A stretch of DNA of 64,000 nucleotides from Chamaecrista fasciculata (lineage: Eukaryota > Streptophyta > Magnoliopsida > Fabales > Fabaceae), in contig QANZ01007399.1 of the NCBI GenBank assembly GCA_003254925.1, forward strand, positions 624-64,623, read 5' to 3'. Made by a program: the position numbers and the translations under genes. The notes beneath the pieces are model-generated. The model was not told the DNA's origin and did no database searches. It saw only the letters and a list, made by a program, of their open reading frames with translations. Shown here piece after piece: positions 22,446 through 34,670 of this stretch. How positions within the stretch are numbered: position 1 is the first letter of the stretch; every line of letters starts with the position of its first letter.

Positions 22446-24082
22446 AATCCCCCACACTTAAGACTTTGCATTCCTGAGCAAAGGTACGAAGTAGAAGAAA
22501 AGAGAATATGCCAAAGAATCAAGGAACGTTCCCAAGTTCATGATTCAAGGCCAGCACATAGTCATAATCTAGAGCTAAAGAATTCACTAAGCAAGTAACT
22601 ATGTAAAGTAATGCAATCTAATTTCTATAAGACCAATTCCATAAGTGTATCACTCTCCTCACTAATTGGGTATTATTTCTCTCAAGTCATACCTTAGACT
22701 AAGTTTATACCATAAGCTTGTAAAAATTCTCAAAGTCTTCACTTTAAGCGAAATAATGATTCTTAATCAAGAGGACTTTAATAGGGTTGTAATGTATGGG
22801 AAAAAGGCTAATATATATTTAAGAAGAAATATAGGGAGAAAAGAAAGAAAATGGTGTTTACTTTTAAAATTTCTCTTCAAGTTTTTCTTAACAATTCAAC
22901 TTCACTTATCCACCAAAAGAAAGTAGCTAGTTCACTGCAAGGCTCATTTGAGTCTTATGGCACATGACTCTATCCTTTTGATTGACCAGTCTTTTCTCTT
23001 GATAAGCTCTCATGATAATACTTTGAATACTTGAGCTTTCTAATATTGCTAGCTAGATTCACCTTTGAGTGTTGAATTGAAAAGTCCATCTTTATGAGAA
23101 GATTTAGAAGTACACCTTACTGTATATGCTCAAAGGAGCTAACAAATGATATATATATATGGTAACTGGCTAGTGTTTGGGATAAAGGGGTTGAAGAAAG
23201 AAGTGCCTCTATCATATTAATAATCATTAAATCTAATAAGCTTTAACTAAGAATTAAGACAAGTTCTAGAGAAAACAAAACTAAGAGACTAAATTTCTCT
23301 CTAAGTAGAGATATATGTATATATTATGTAGGCTTAATCTTCCAACTAGGCTGAGTTTCTCTCAAATTGGTCTATAAAAATCAAACCATACTACTAAACT
23401 TAGAAAATTACTTAGATTATTCTAAGGCTATAGAAAATAACTAAGACTAAACTCTTATCATGAATATGAAATTATTCACTCAAAACTCAAAGCATATTAA
23501 AAATTCAACTAATTCGAATTCTACTCAAAAAGTGAAAAATTAAAGTGAAGATTATTTAAATCAAGCACTAAAAATAGATGAATAAAGATATTAAAAATTT
23601 TAAAATTGTTAAGATTTTCAAAATAGTACCTTAAATTTAAAATTTTTGGGTCAACCAAAATGTAAGTTGCTCTAACTTACTCCTCACCCCCACACTTAAA
23701 ACGTTACATTGTCCCCAATGTTAGAATCAAATAGGAGTAAAGAACTAAGGTAAGAGTGTGAATTTACTCCTCTCTCCCCCACACTTAGAAGAACACATTG
23801 TTCTCAATGTTAAAGAGAAAAGAGAATTTTAAAGATTGGGAAATATTATTATTATAACTATTATATATATAATTATTATTATTATTATTATTATTATTTA
23901 TTATTTTTTTAATAAAACAAAAATACTTGAGATCATTAAAATAATAAAAGTCCAAATAAATATTTTATTTATGATAAATCAAAGGTAAATTGTTGACAAA
24001 TATATTAGAAAACTAAAGAAAATAAAAGATTGAAAAATAAAGACATAATGATCCATAAATGACAGAATTATAAAAGACAAAA
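22446..24082 (-). other. 3-prime internal region of LTR-A element
   Basis: This long AT-rich stretch runs between the purine tract (22446-22462) and the inserted Mutator-type element. It includes a TTA x8-type microsatellite at about 23,875-23,900. No conserved domain is recognised. Confidence 0.5.
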
Positions 24083-25698
24083 GGCTTAAGTGCACTTTTG
24101 GTCCCAATACTATGACTAAGGTTTCAATTTGGTCCCATAACTATTTTTGTTGCAGATTTGGTCCCAAACCTTCGCAAAAAGTTTCACAGTTAGTCCCCTG
24201 GTCACTTCCGTCCAAATTTCGCCGTTAATTCTGACGTGGCAGTGTGACTGGGATGCTGACGTGGCAAAATCAAATGAGATGGACTAAATTAGGATCAATA
24301 TGTAACATTTCATAACTTCTCTATACTCATTCCACAATATCTACAAATCAATTGAGTCCTTAAATAATTTCACCTTAGTCCCAAATCTTTAGAATCTTTT
24401 TCAAAACAGTCATTAACTAACAGAAAATAATTACAGAATGGTGTAAAACAAAACAGAACAATAACAGAACAATCCCAAGAAACCCAGAAAAAATACAAAA
24501 CAGTCCCCAGAACATACAGAAGTTGCATAAAAGTCCCAAAACTACCCAGAAAACAACAAAACAGTCCCTAGAAACTCAGAAAAAATACAGAACAGTCCCA
24601 AAACTACCCAAAAAATAACAGAACAGTCCTAACTTGCAAGGAAAAGTAACAGATTAGTCCACAAAAAATGCAAAAACAACCCATAATATAATCACCATTT
24701 CAGTCTCAGAGGAACCAATAAACAGTAAAAACGAAATTCCATTAGAGAAAGAAATCAAAGTATCACCATTTCAGCCTCAAAGGTTGAAAATAAAACAAAG
24801 GAATAGAAAAATGCAAACCATTTCATTGTAAATGCTCAGCCTTTCATTCAAGAATTTCAGGATTACAAGAAGAAAAATAGAAGAGGAACTTACAAATGAT
24901 GCTTTAGTTCCCTCTCCACTCTCAAACACTCTCTTCTTTTTTTTATCTGATTTTCGTTCTCAAACAGAAAAAACCAGTCGAAGCCCCCCTTAAAACAAAG
25001 ATTCTAACCTCTTTTTATACCAAGACCCCTCTCCTATTGCATCTTCACAACCGTGATTTATAGATGCGAATCGGTCCTCTGTTCCTTTGTTTCGCCAATC
25101 TCAGATGTGAAGGTATCAAAACAAAGAAAGTGTAGAGTTTCAGACCTAGGCTTCGTGTAGTAACGTCACTTTCTGTAAATTGCTTGAAAGAGGTGTGTGA
25201 CATATGGATTTCAATGGATGATTAGGAGTAAGAGAGATCAAATTTGTGCAAGTCCAGAAGGTGGTGCGCCTTGCGTCACTGGCTTGTACATTTTGGTCCT
25301 TGTCTCTTCCTCCTCTGACTTGCTAGCTCTTCCTTTGGCTTCTTGTGCGTGGCTTCCATGTTTTCTGAATCAGGGTGAAGAGAGAGGGAGGGTGAAGAGC
25401 GGCTATGACTTTGAAGAAAGATAAAAAAGGAAATTAGGGTTTTGTTTGTGTAAATGACAGAGAAGTTATGAAATGTTACATATTGATCCTAATTTAGTCC
25501 ATCTCATTTGATTTTGCCACGTCAGCATCCCAGTCACACTGCCACGTCAGAATTAACGGCGAAATTTGGACGGAAGTGACTAGGGGACTAACTGTGAAAC
25601 TTTTTGCGAAGGTTTGGGACCAAATCTGCAACAAAAATAGTTATGGGACCAAATTGAAACCTTAGTCATAGTATTGGGACCAAAAGTGCACTTAAGCC
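24083..25698. mobile_element. Mutator-like element, 1.6 kb, 240-bp TIRs, perfect 9-bp TSD
   Basis: It begins GGCTTAAGTGCACTTTTGG and ends with the exact inverse. The TIRs run about 240 bp with very few differences, which indicates a recent insertion. The 9-bp duplication AAGACAAAA is perfect (24074-24082 and 25699-25707). The TIRs contain two gacgtggca boxes. There is no transposase. The 1.1-kb interior holds a tract of repeated aaaacagtccc words (24,480-24,640) and transcript-like sequence, so a captured host fragment (Pack-MULE) is possible but not shown. Confidence 0.9.
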
Positions 25699-25739
25699 AA
25701 GACAAAATAATAAAATGCAAAGCAATAAAACTAAACTAA

Positions 25740-27818
25740 TGTTGGGAATTCTAGGCGCCTAACGCAGTGGAAGCAAATATAAAAACTAAAATAAAACGCG
25801 CCAAGTCCTAAAATTCCCGAACGGTTCCGCTAGTAGAATTTAAAACTTTTAAGATAGTGGTATACCTCACGAGTTTCAATCGGCTGGTTGTACAAAGTGT
25901 GTGCAAGGAGCCCACTCTCAAAGTTCTCCCTCTGCCGGTGATCCACACGAACAGTTTCTCGGGCACCAAGGTGCTAGCCTTCCGTTCTTTTCTCCAAAAG
26001 AACAAGGGACCAATCTACAGTAACTTTGACTTCAAGAACTCCTTCTTGAATCAAACAAGGTGGCGCAAAAGGAAAGCCCCAACAAGAACTCCTTCTTGTT
26101 TTTCCTTCTCTCACAAACCCTAATTTTGGTAGCCTCAAATCGAATTTCCTAACTCCTTAGGCAAACTCGATTTTTCCTCTCTCAACTCTTGAGAGCCAAA
26201 ATTTTTCCTCACTTGGAAAGCTAGGTTTTTGAGAATGGCGATTTTTCTTCTCTCTCTACAAGGAGGAAGACAAAAACACAAATGAGCTCTCTCTCTCTCT
26301 CCTAGGCGCCTAGCCCTAGGGTTTTTTATAAATATTTTTAGAGCATTATTATAATTCCATAATCATAATAATATGGCTTCATGAATTGAATTTACAATTA
26401 AAATATTACCATAATATTTAATTTAAATTCAAATCGTAATCTTAGAGAATCAAATGAGAGATCAAATCTCCCCTTGAGATCCTCCAAGATGGCGCCATGC
26501 TCCCTTATTTTATCTTTGGAATTTTATAAATAAAAAACATTCCTAACTTTTAGGAAGTCATGATTCTCCAAAGATCCTGTTTTGAGATCTCACCAAATCT
26601 ATTTGAATTCAAATCTTTTGATATCTCCATCAAATCTTTTGAATTCAAATTCATGAATTAAATTAATAAAACAATTTTATTAATCTAAAATGCCAAAAGA
26701 TGCGCCACCCTCATGCTTTTATAAATCAATAATTTCCTAACTTTTAGGAACCTTATCTGATTTATTTTTCCTAATATTTTAATTGTAAATAATTAATCTC
26801 TATTAATCATTTAACAATTATTATATTTAAACTTGTCTCACAAATTTAAATATTTCACAACTGTAGATTAATTAAGACAAGACTTAATGTCCCAGACATT
26901 TCGCTGTGTCTTAAATTGTGCCACCGGAGTGACCCACGAATTAACCCTAATTCGTGTCCCTTTAAGCGGTGTCCTGATCCTGCTCATGTGTGACCCAGCA
27001 GGCCCCACGTGAAGTTGGCAGCAAGTCATCTCCATGACGTACATGTCGTGAGCGGACTCTAGCAAGCCATCACGACTACCCAAAACACGTGAGTTATCGT
27101 TTTTACCAAAACCGACTTAACCTTAGTACCACCTTGTCATAGAACCTATTGTCACACGATATCTTGGTCATGGATTAGGCACTGGAAAGTCATCCATAAT
27201 CCAAACCACAACTTTCTCAATTTCCTAAGTAAGTCCCATTTCCCAGCGTGGCCACGCATTTCCTTGGACAGACTCATCGAGGGCGCCAGTTAGATATCTC
27301 TCATTTAATGAGGGAAAAAATCCCATCTTGGCCAATCCACATTCCTCAGCACGACAATCAACCAAACCCGTACTTAGCCCTTATGGCTACCCTGTTACGG
27401 GCAACGTTAGACTAAGCCAAAGTTGCACAACTGCAACGCCGGAATAATGATGACCTCAGGTCTAAGGCGTCATGACAGGCGTACAGGAGAGGCAAGCTGA
27501 TGACTAAACCCATGCAGGACTCTCCGGGTCATGTCCAGCAACTCGTAACCCCTTACGTAATTGCACCGTGACTCTCGTACCAGCATCTAGTGCATGCATC
27601 TCTATGCACCGAGGTCATGCTGGTCTTAGTTCATTTTCACTCCCACGAAAACAATCGACCAGGAACAGATTTAGATTAATTATCTCATAATTAATCAGGG
27701 ACTGTTATCATAGTAAACATGCTAATAATATGATAACCATTAATTTATCTCCATAAATTAATCAATATGTTCAAAACATATTAATAAAATGATTGGCCCT
27801 AGGGCACAATCTCCAACA
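25740..27818. mobile_element. Solo LTR, family LTR-C, 2.08 kb, perfect 5-bp TSD
   Basis: It starts TGTTGGGAATT and ends CACAATCTCCAACA, so TG..CA with TGTTGG/CCAACA ends. The 5-bp duplication ACTAA is exact on both sides (25735-25739 and 27819-27823). There is no internal domain next to it, hence a solo LTR. Three other copies are in this window. The lineage (copia or gypsy) cannot be told from the LTR alone. Confidence 0.88.
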
Positions 27819-27853
27819 ACTAAAACTAAACTTAGACTAATCCCTATTGTGTT

Positions 27854-28198
27854 CTAAATATTGTAGATAGGATATTCTTTTAACTTTTCCAACCGAGCTT
27901 GAAGTTGAGCAATTTTTGCTTCGAGCTTTGCTATCTTTTGGTCGAGGCTAGCCTTGTCCTTATCAAGGAGTGAGGATGCATTCTCGAGACCGGGAGAATA
28001 GTGAGTAATGTTTGCATCAGGTTCTTTTGTAGATAGCCCGGGAGGGTAGTGAGGAACGTATTCCTCAGGATCTGTCTCTGAATCGTCATCCGAGATAGTA
28101 ACATAGAACACGAGTTCCTGAGTGTCAGTATTGTCTGTGCGTGTTTGAGGATGATCATTTAGAGGACAATTGTCCTGGGTACTCTTGAAGTGGGCCAT
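27854..28198 (-). CDS. Extra small ORF (114 aa) of the LTR-A element, acidic and coiled-coil
   Basis: This open frame lies downstream of the gag/protease part and before the 3-prime LTR. The middle is acidic (ISDDDSETDPEE). The C-terminus is a heptad-like charged helix (KIAKLEAKIAQLQARLEKLK) that is probably a coiled coil. No known retroelement domain is recognised. A separate TATA-like box and a plausible leader intron lie upstream (28.2-28.65 kb). I do not know its function; it may be an accessory protein of this non-autonomous element or a captured fragment. Confidence 0.5.
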   Translation of the reverse strand: MAHFKSTQDNCPLNDHPQTRTDNTDTQELVFYVTISDDDSETDPEEYVPHYPPGLSTKEPDANITHYSPGLENASSLLDKDKASLDQKIAKLEAKIAQLQARLEKLKEYPIYNI

Positions 28199-28660
28199 AT
28201 GTACAGATCAATAATTATAATTAATATAATTATCAAGGAATCTAGAAAACTCTACGATAAACTATCTAGATACTACAAACTTCTCTCAAATCACCTCCAA
28301 ACCTTATCCTGCAAGCAAAATTATAATTTGGGCTTGCGCCGTCATGCTGTACCGCCGGCCCAAGAGCTGGCGCAAAAAGTTTTGCGAAGTTTTCAAAAAT
28401 TTTGACAGCAAGGCCCCAAATTACCCTTCTTTACGCAAAGATAAGTCCTAAAGTCGATTTTGAGAAACAATACCTATCCTAGAAGTTCCTAGAGAATTCA
28501 AAGCAAAATCGTAAAGGCTTACCTTGGATTTGGAGGAAACTTAAGAAGAGAGGGATTCAAGCTCTCAAGAGAGTGCTCTAGGAGCTTTGGAAGTTAGAGA
28601 GGAATTTTTGAGAGTTGTGAGAAGCTTAGAGGTTTGAGGGGGTATTTATAGGGGTGAAAT
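28199..28660 (-). promoter_or_regulatory. Internal promoter and leader candidate within the LTR-A element
   Basis: On the minus strand ctataaataccccctc (about 28,640-28,656) is followed about 115 bp later by a good splice donor, CCAAG|GTAAGCC (about 28,520). The ORF at 28,198 lies beyond the putative leader intron. The acceptor is not obvious. GC-rich GGCGCAAG-type words like those in the LTR lie nearby. Confidence 0.4.
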
Positions 28661-29530
28661 CTAAGATATTCGTCAAATCTGCGCGATTTAAAATCTGAAT
28701 TTAAATCAGATTTGGTAGAGTTTCATCGAGATTAAACTCTCCAAATAATTTGACGTTGGGCCGCCAGGTGCGCCACCGGCTCAAGCGTCGGCGCAGAAAC
28801 GAAAATTGAAATTTTTATTTCTGTCCCTGGCTGTCAGACTCTAACTAAAAATTTAATACTAAGAATGAAAATTCTAGAATTTTTCAATACAAATTCTAGA
28901 GTCCTAAACTACGAATTAGGGTTTCAGGATAAACCTTTTCTTCCCCACACTTATGGGGAAACCGTATAAGTGGGAAGAAGGCATCGCAAAATTTGTTCAG
29001 GGTGGCCTGAAGGTTTTGTGGCGGATCTTCACGAAGTATCCGCCTATCCTTCGTTTGGCAGAGATCCTTTGTCCACATCGGTTGTCGTCCTTGTCCTTGA
29101 AGAGTCTGGCTCGGATAGGGTTTCGTACCACTTTCTTATTTTTAAGATTTTTAAGTTTTATGCGTGGCCGATATCTTATTTTCTTATTTATTCTAAACCG
29201 ACGTGTTTTTGCAATTTGGTCCTGTAATAGTAGTCTCGCATAATAATATGGTATAAAGCATACTTATTTGCGATCGTACCTTTTTTTGTGATCCCTGCGT
29301 CATCGATGAATGATCCATTGGGTTGATCCATGTTTTCAACAATTATTCCTTTGCGCTTTGGATCGAGCACCTTGTCGATGCCTATGAAGTCAACGTGAAT
29401 CCTTTCTATTGGGTTCTTGCACACGGCATCTATGTCATGGAACCATTCCTCAAGCTTTTGCACGAACACATGGAGACTTGGGTCTTGGGCTTGTAACTGT
29501 CCACAAGTAGGCAATCAAAGTCTTCTTCAC
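28661..29530 (-). other. LTR-A internal region with unassigned 108-aa frame
   Basis: A minus-strand frame at 29188-29514 encodes 108 aa with words such as ERIHVDFIGIDKV and MDQPNGSFIDDAG. I cannot assign it to gag, protease, reverse transcriptase or integrase. It could be a captured sequence. The remainder is without recognisable features. Confidence 0.35.
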
Positions 29531-30064
29531 TTATCTCCTTGTCTGCAAAACTAGAAACACTATAGCAGGAGCTATAGCTGGGTTATTTTTGTGGCGCACA
29601 AGCTGCCATACAGCCTTGCGTTTAGAAAAATTTTGTTTCGGTGCTGGTTTCTCTTTAACCTTGGAAGTTATGAGGTCTTCCTCCGCTTCGTCAAAGAGTG
29701 AACTAAGGTTCATGTCTTCGAGATCTATTTCAGGTATATGCGGAGTAGGATGATCAGGAGGCACTAAGTTCAAAAGCGTTTTAAGTTCAAGACCCTCCTT
29801 TTTAGACATGTCTCCTAGATTTTCACTAGATGTACAAATACTTCGTGCTCCAAACACAGAGAATTCATCGGATTTCTCCGAATTGTACATCGTGAGTGTG
29901 ATATTTTCATGTCCATCGTCCATAGTAATCTTTCCATCCTTGATGCTAATATTGACATTAGCAGTCCGTAGGAAAGGTCTGCCTAAGATTATGATGTAAT
30001 CGGTAGCTTTCTCACTACTGGTGTCTAGGAAATAAAATTCGGCGGGAAAGATTAGATCTTTCAC
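29531..30064 (-). mobile_element. Retropepsin-like region of the LTR-A element
   Basis: The signature YIIILGRPFLRTANVNISI is the hallmark of the C-terminal flap-end part of gypsy aspartic proteases. It lies directly downstream of gag in the same orientation. It is part of a broken element. Confidence 0.75.
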
Positions 30065-30322
30065 CTTGACTAAACATCTTTTACTATCCCTAAGGGACGT
30101 CTACTGCTTTTGTTGGCTAGTTGTAGAATCAACCCTGTGTCCTTAAGTCTGTCCATATTCAAGGAATCGTAGACTAACTTGGGCATAACGTTGATGGCTG
30201 CTCCTAGATCAAGCAATGCTCCATTAATTACAGCTTTCCCTATCATGTAAGGAATGGTAAATGAACCAGGATCCTTGTGTTTTTAGATAACTTAGGTTCT
30301 AAAAGGGCTGAAATGGTAGGAC

Positions 30323-31885
30323 TTAGTTGAAGTTTCTTTTAGGATTTTTCTTTTTCTCAACTAAGTTTTTAAATACCTTGGTGTACCTAGGGACTTTCCT
30401 AACCAATTCTAATGAGGGTGCATTGACTTTTAGTTTTCCTATTAAGTCCTCTATCTCCTTATCCTTCTTTTCCTCTAGTTGTTCCTTAGTCATTAAATGG
30501 GAGCTTGGAAATGGTAGATCTTCTACCTTAGTTTCCAACTCGTTTACGGTAGGAGTTTCTTCCTTATCCTTCTTGTAGTTGAAACCAAAGAAGAATTGGG
30601 CATACCTAGGGTGTTTTTCTATTATGTCTCTAAAGTTTTCTCCTCCCTTAATTTCTATAAATATTTCTTCAGGCTTAGGTTTTTCTAGAGTTTGCACTAA
30701 GGTTTCTTGAGTAAGGTTTACTATGGGCTCGGTTTCTCTAGTAGTAATGGAGTGAACTGCCTTAGGACTACTAGGGGTACTTACGTTGTTCACTAGGGCT
30801 TGGAAACTTTCGTCAGTATCGATTGCCAAGATGACTGCTTTTTCAAGATCATCGTGCTTACTATTCATAATGTCCATCTCCTTAGAAAGAAGATCGATCC
30901 TTTGTCCCAAATCATAGAATTTCTTCGAAATTCGAGCTTTGGATTCTTCAAACTTCCTAATGAGGAGTTGAATGTCAGTTTCGTTTGAAGAAAAATTTTG
31001 TCTTTGAGGAGCTGGGTTGTTAAAGTTTTGGTTTTGAAAATAATTTTCAGTCCTAAATCTATTACAATATCTTCTAGGAAATTGACTAGGGCCTTGTTGA
31101 TACATGACCGATACTTCCTCGGGTTGATGGGGGCATTCCCTTGTTCCATGTTGGTGCGAATTGCACACGGAGCAGGGTGCGGTCATAAGAGCGACCTTTC
31201 TAGGCGGAGCGGCTAACTTGACATTCATCTCCTTAAAAGCTATGGCTAGACTGTCCATGTCTGATGCCAATTTCTCCATCACCGGGTCTGACTCATTTGC
31301 TACTATTCCCTTGACCGCACGGGTATGTCTTCTTCGGTTTTTTTGCTTGAGGGCGATCTCCTTGATTAGATGCCATTCGGTCTCGACATCTAACTTAGTA
31401 ATGGACCCATTAGACACGACATCAATTTGATTAGCCTCGTCGTCTAGGAGTCCACTACAAAAGTACTCCACTATCTGCTCCTCAGTATACTGATGATTAG
31501 GACACTTTACTAAAAGGTCCTGGTATCTGGTTAGGTACTCGAGTAACATTTTGTTATCTCGTTGTTCTATAGCTGAGATTTTCTGTTTAGCGGCAGATGC
31601 TTTAGCTTCGGGAAAGTACTTGTCGAGAAAAAATCTGTTAAGATTTTCCCAGGACAGATAAGCTGTCCGTTCATAAGTTCCCAAATGAGTGTACCACTCT
31701 AGTGCTTTACCTTCGAGGGTGAGATGGAATACTTTCCACATAACATCCTCTATGCTTGGTGCTAGAGGTTTCATGGTTCGGCAGTGAAGATACAAATTAT
31801 TCAAATGAGTAAAGGGATTTTCACTAGCCAATCCGTGAAACTTAGGTAGCCCATTGAAAAGTGGTCCTTTGATGTCAAAATCCAT
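30323..31885 (-). mobile_element. Gag of the LTR-A element (520-aa frame)
   Basis: It contains the retrotransposon gag (capsid-like) domain at about residues 40-190 (FHLTLEGKALEWY, LDKYFP). A CCHC zinc knuckle follows at about residues 238-251 (CSVCNSHQHGTREC). The remainder is a charged linker. In life it would form the particle that packages element RNA. The frame is long and open, but the element as a whole lacks polymerase functions. Confidence 0.85.
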
Positions 31886-32387
31886 TTGGATTTAAGGGAA
31901 CACATTTCTTTGGACCTCATATTGTTTCGTTAGATTGGGATGCCTCTCTAATAGATCTTCTCGGTCTAGGACGTCCATTGTCTAGACCTTGATTTTGGCG
32001 AACTTCTTTGCGTTCTTGGTTTTTAACCTACGGTTATTGCCTGAGTTTTCCATGTTTATTTCTTTCCTACTTTTTCTAGTGGATCTAAGTGTTTTATCTA
32101 ACTCCAAATCTAGGGGAACTATAGGCTCTAAAGGTCTCCTAGGCATATACTAAAAAAAAATAAAATAACTAAAATAATAAAAACTAAATAAACAAGAAAA
32201 ATAAAATTAAACTAGACTAAAGCAAATCAAATGAAAAATTTAAAACAAAACAAGGAACAAAGACTCTAAACAAAAACAAGACTCAAAAAAAAAAAATTAA
32301 AGACTCAAAACGAAAATAAAGACTCAAAAACAAATCACAATTTCTTAGGAACTCAAGAAAGAATTCCCCGGCAACGGCGCTAAAACT
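31886..32387 (-). other. Leader and primer-binding site of the LTR-A element
   Basis: Adjacent to the 5-prime LTR the minus strand reads ttttagcgccgttgccggg, the Athila/Tat-type primer-binding site. The rest is the A-rich untranslated leader before gag, with no gene. Confidence 0.7.
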
Positions 32388-33068
32388 TGATGCGACACCC
32401 GTCGTACGGTGTCAGCGAATCAAATTTAATTATTCTTAAGCCTCGCAAGTATAACTATATTTGTTAAAATATAGTATAGATGCTAACCCAAGGTCGAATC
32501 TCTCGCGAAACTCGATGTGATGAGACGAAGAGAATTGTGATGAAGGGTTTGTAGGTTATGAATTTTAAAATCTTAGATATTTCGATTATATCTTCGTATC
32601 TTGAATCTTAGCCGTCCAAATTATATATTTAAGCTTCGGAATATCGTGCGCCGCAAGATTTCCCACTTGGGCCGTTGGCTCAAGTGACGGCTCAACGTAA
32701 TATTGCGCTGAAGATATTTGCTACCGTCATATTCCTCTCAGATACTTGCGCCGCGAGATTTACCTCCCTTGCGTCGGCGGCTCATCCAACGGCACAAGAA
32801 TATCTTGTGCTTAACATGATCTTCTAGATATTCTAGATATTTCCCTCTTGGTTTGGCCCTGTTTGGATATCTGAAACACTAAATAAACCATTAAGTATCA
32901 CCTATTTATAAAGTACAATAAATAAACTCTAATTAACCTATTTTATCCAATTTATTTCACCCCACCTTGGTGCAACCCTTAGCATTTTAATTGGTCTAAT
33001 TATAATATATTATTAGTTTAAACATATCAAAAGAAGGCCAAATAACTTGTTCACTTTTGGGATGATCA
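32388..33068 (-). repeat. LTR-A, 5-prime copy
   Basis: It matches the 3-prime copy at both ends (tgatgcgacacccgtcg on the left, ccaaaagtgaac on the right, inverse) but is about half its length. Confidence 0.85.
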
Positions 33069-34670
33069 GTGACCATCTTGCTGAGGGTTTTAGGAGGGAT
33101 TTTCATGTTGTTCTTGCTCGGCCTGATGAGGGCATTTTTCCTATCGACGGTGTAGGCTTCATCGTTTATAAGATTTTTATCAAAGAAATTGGGATGCGAT
33201 TTCCCTTCTCCCTATTTGAAAGGAGCATTTTGAATGCTATGAACATTTTCCCCTCCCAACTTTAACCTAACGCATGGCGTTATGTGAGGAGTTTGAGAGA
33301 CATTGCTGAGACCAAGGGGTGATTCCCACTGTAGAGCTTTCTTTTTTCTTTTTCATTCCTCAAATAAGAAAGCTGGAGATAAGCTCAACTGGGTTCAAAT
33401 CGAGCGTCGTGCTAATGTTAGGCCCTTTTTGACTAATGTCCCTCAGAGGGTGAAGAATTGGGATGATAAGCTTCACCATCCGTATGTTGGGGATTCACCC
33501 TTGGTGGTTGAGAAAGACTGATAATCGTCCTCGATTCTTGATTGTTTGGAGTACTCCTTCCACGAAGTTTGAAGCTCCTAAGTTGACGGATTGAGCGCTT
33601 GAGAAGATGGAGGGGATTGCGCGTTTGACTGCCACTAGTTTCAATGTTCTTCAATTGAAATGTTTGTTCTTTTCGTTTAGTTTATGTTTTTATTTGTCCG
33701 ATCCCTGAAATTAACAATGTTCCATGTTTTTTATAGAAGATGATTTCTCTCTTGCTGAGATGGTGGGGGACCGCTGTTGAGACTGAGAACAAAAGCAACG
33801 GGTCTTCGTGAGGAGGGCCCAGCACGAAGGAGGCAATGTCTATGGAGCCTTCAAGGTGGTTATCGTTGCTCCTACTTCTTGATGGTCGACTTATCCAGGT
33901 CTCTAAGTTCATCTTCACTTCGACTTGAGCCTACGGTGGGCTTGAGTGTGAATAGAAGCACGATTTGTCACGGTAACTTCATCGGGATCTGACCCAGGGA
34001 AAAGCGCTAGTTGTTACCCTCGGAGTCGAAGAGGAGTCGATGGTGGAGAGGATTTCCAATGATGTAGAGGGGGAATATTGAAAAGATATGGGGAGGGAAC
34101 GCACGCTCCCCCTATCGCTCTTTTCGAAGAGGTGGAAGCCCTGGAAAAGTAGGTAGAGGATCTGAAGAAGAGGAGCCAACCCTTCAAGATGAGAAGAAGT
34201 CAGTCGAGAATCAACTGGAGACTCAAGGACTTGAATTGGAGGTTGCCCTGTCTAGTGTTAGCAATGAAAAAGGTTACTGTACTCGGTGAAGAGAACAATA
34301 AGTTGGAGGCGTCTCATGATGAGCATGCCGATGACACCATGTTGATTTGTTTTCGGAATAGTATTCGGTAGGCAAAGTACCTCAATTCCTCCCTAAGTAT
34401 ATGCTCAAATTTGATGGAGCCGATGTCATGCTCAAGGTCTTTCCTGATGGTCTCTGTGAAAGAGACGAGAAGAAGGATGGGCTAGCCGTGGTAGATTACG
34501 ATTGACGTACCGTCATGGAAGAGTGGGGTAGCCTTGGCACGCGGGGGGGGGGGGGTTATCCTTCCCTTTCCTCTTATGGAGAACTTAGAGGCTCACGATG
34601 CCGGTTTTGAAGCTGTTGGGGATGCCGAAGTACCTCAATTTAGATTTCTTTTATCTTTGGGGATCCCCTT
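33069..34670 (+). mobile_element. Fossil gypsy-type element, right part
   Basis: It continues the element interrupted at 20,996. Plus-strand words such as FPFSLFERSILNAMNIFPSQL and KNWDDKLHHPYV resemble the N-terminal domain of plant putative gypsy-type transposon (Transposase_28-like) proteins, and a charged coiled-coil-like stretch follows near 34.2 kb. A G x13 run lies near 34,541. It is heavily decayed, with many breaks. Confidence 0.6.

Larger units (their letters stand above)
20997..33068 (-). mobile_element. Athila/Tat-like Ty3/gypsy LTR element (LTR-A family), 12.1 kb
   Basis: The 3-prime LTR is 20997-22445 and the 5-prime LTR is 32388-33068 (shorter), both TG..CA in minus orientation. 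The flanks GTGAG and GTGAC are a near-identical 5-bp duplication. Next to the 5-prime LTR is a primer-binding site of the gcgccgttgccgggga type usual for Athila/Tat. Next to the 3-prime LTR is the purine tract agtgtggggga. Gag and a protease-like region are present, but no reverse transcriptase or integrase is seen, so it is a non-autonomous derivative. A Mutator-type element (24083-25698) and a solo LTR (25740-27818) are inserted in it. LTR divergence is about 5% over the part I compared, suggesting a low-millions-of-years age. Confidence 0.85.

Noticed and set aside
25197-25424. 75-aa plus-strand frame inside the Mutator-like element
   Set aside because: No recognisable domain, weak start context and no splice partners. 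It could at most be a captured scrap.
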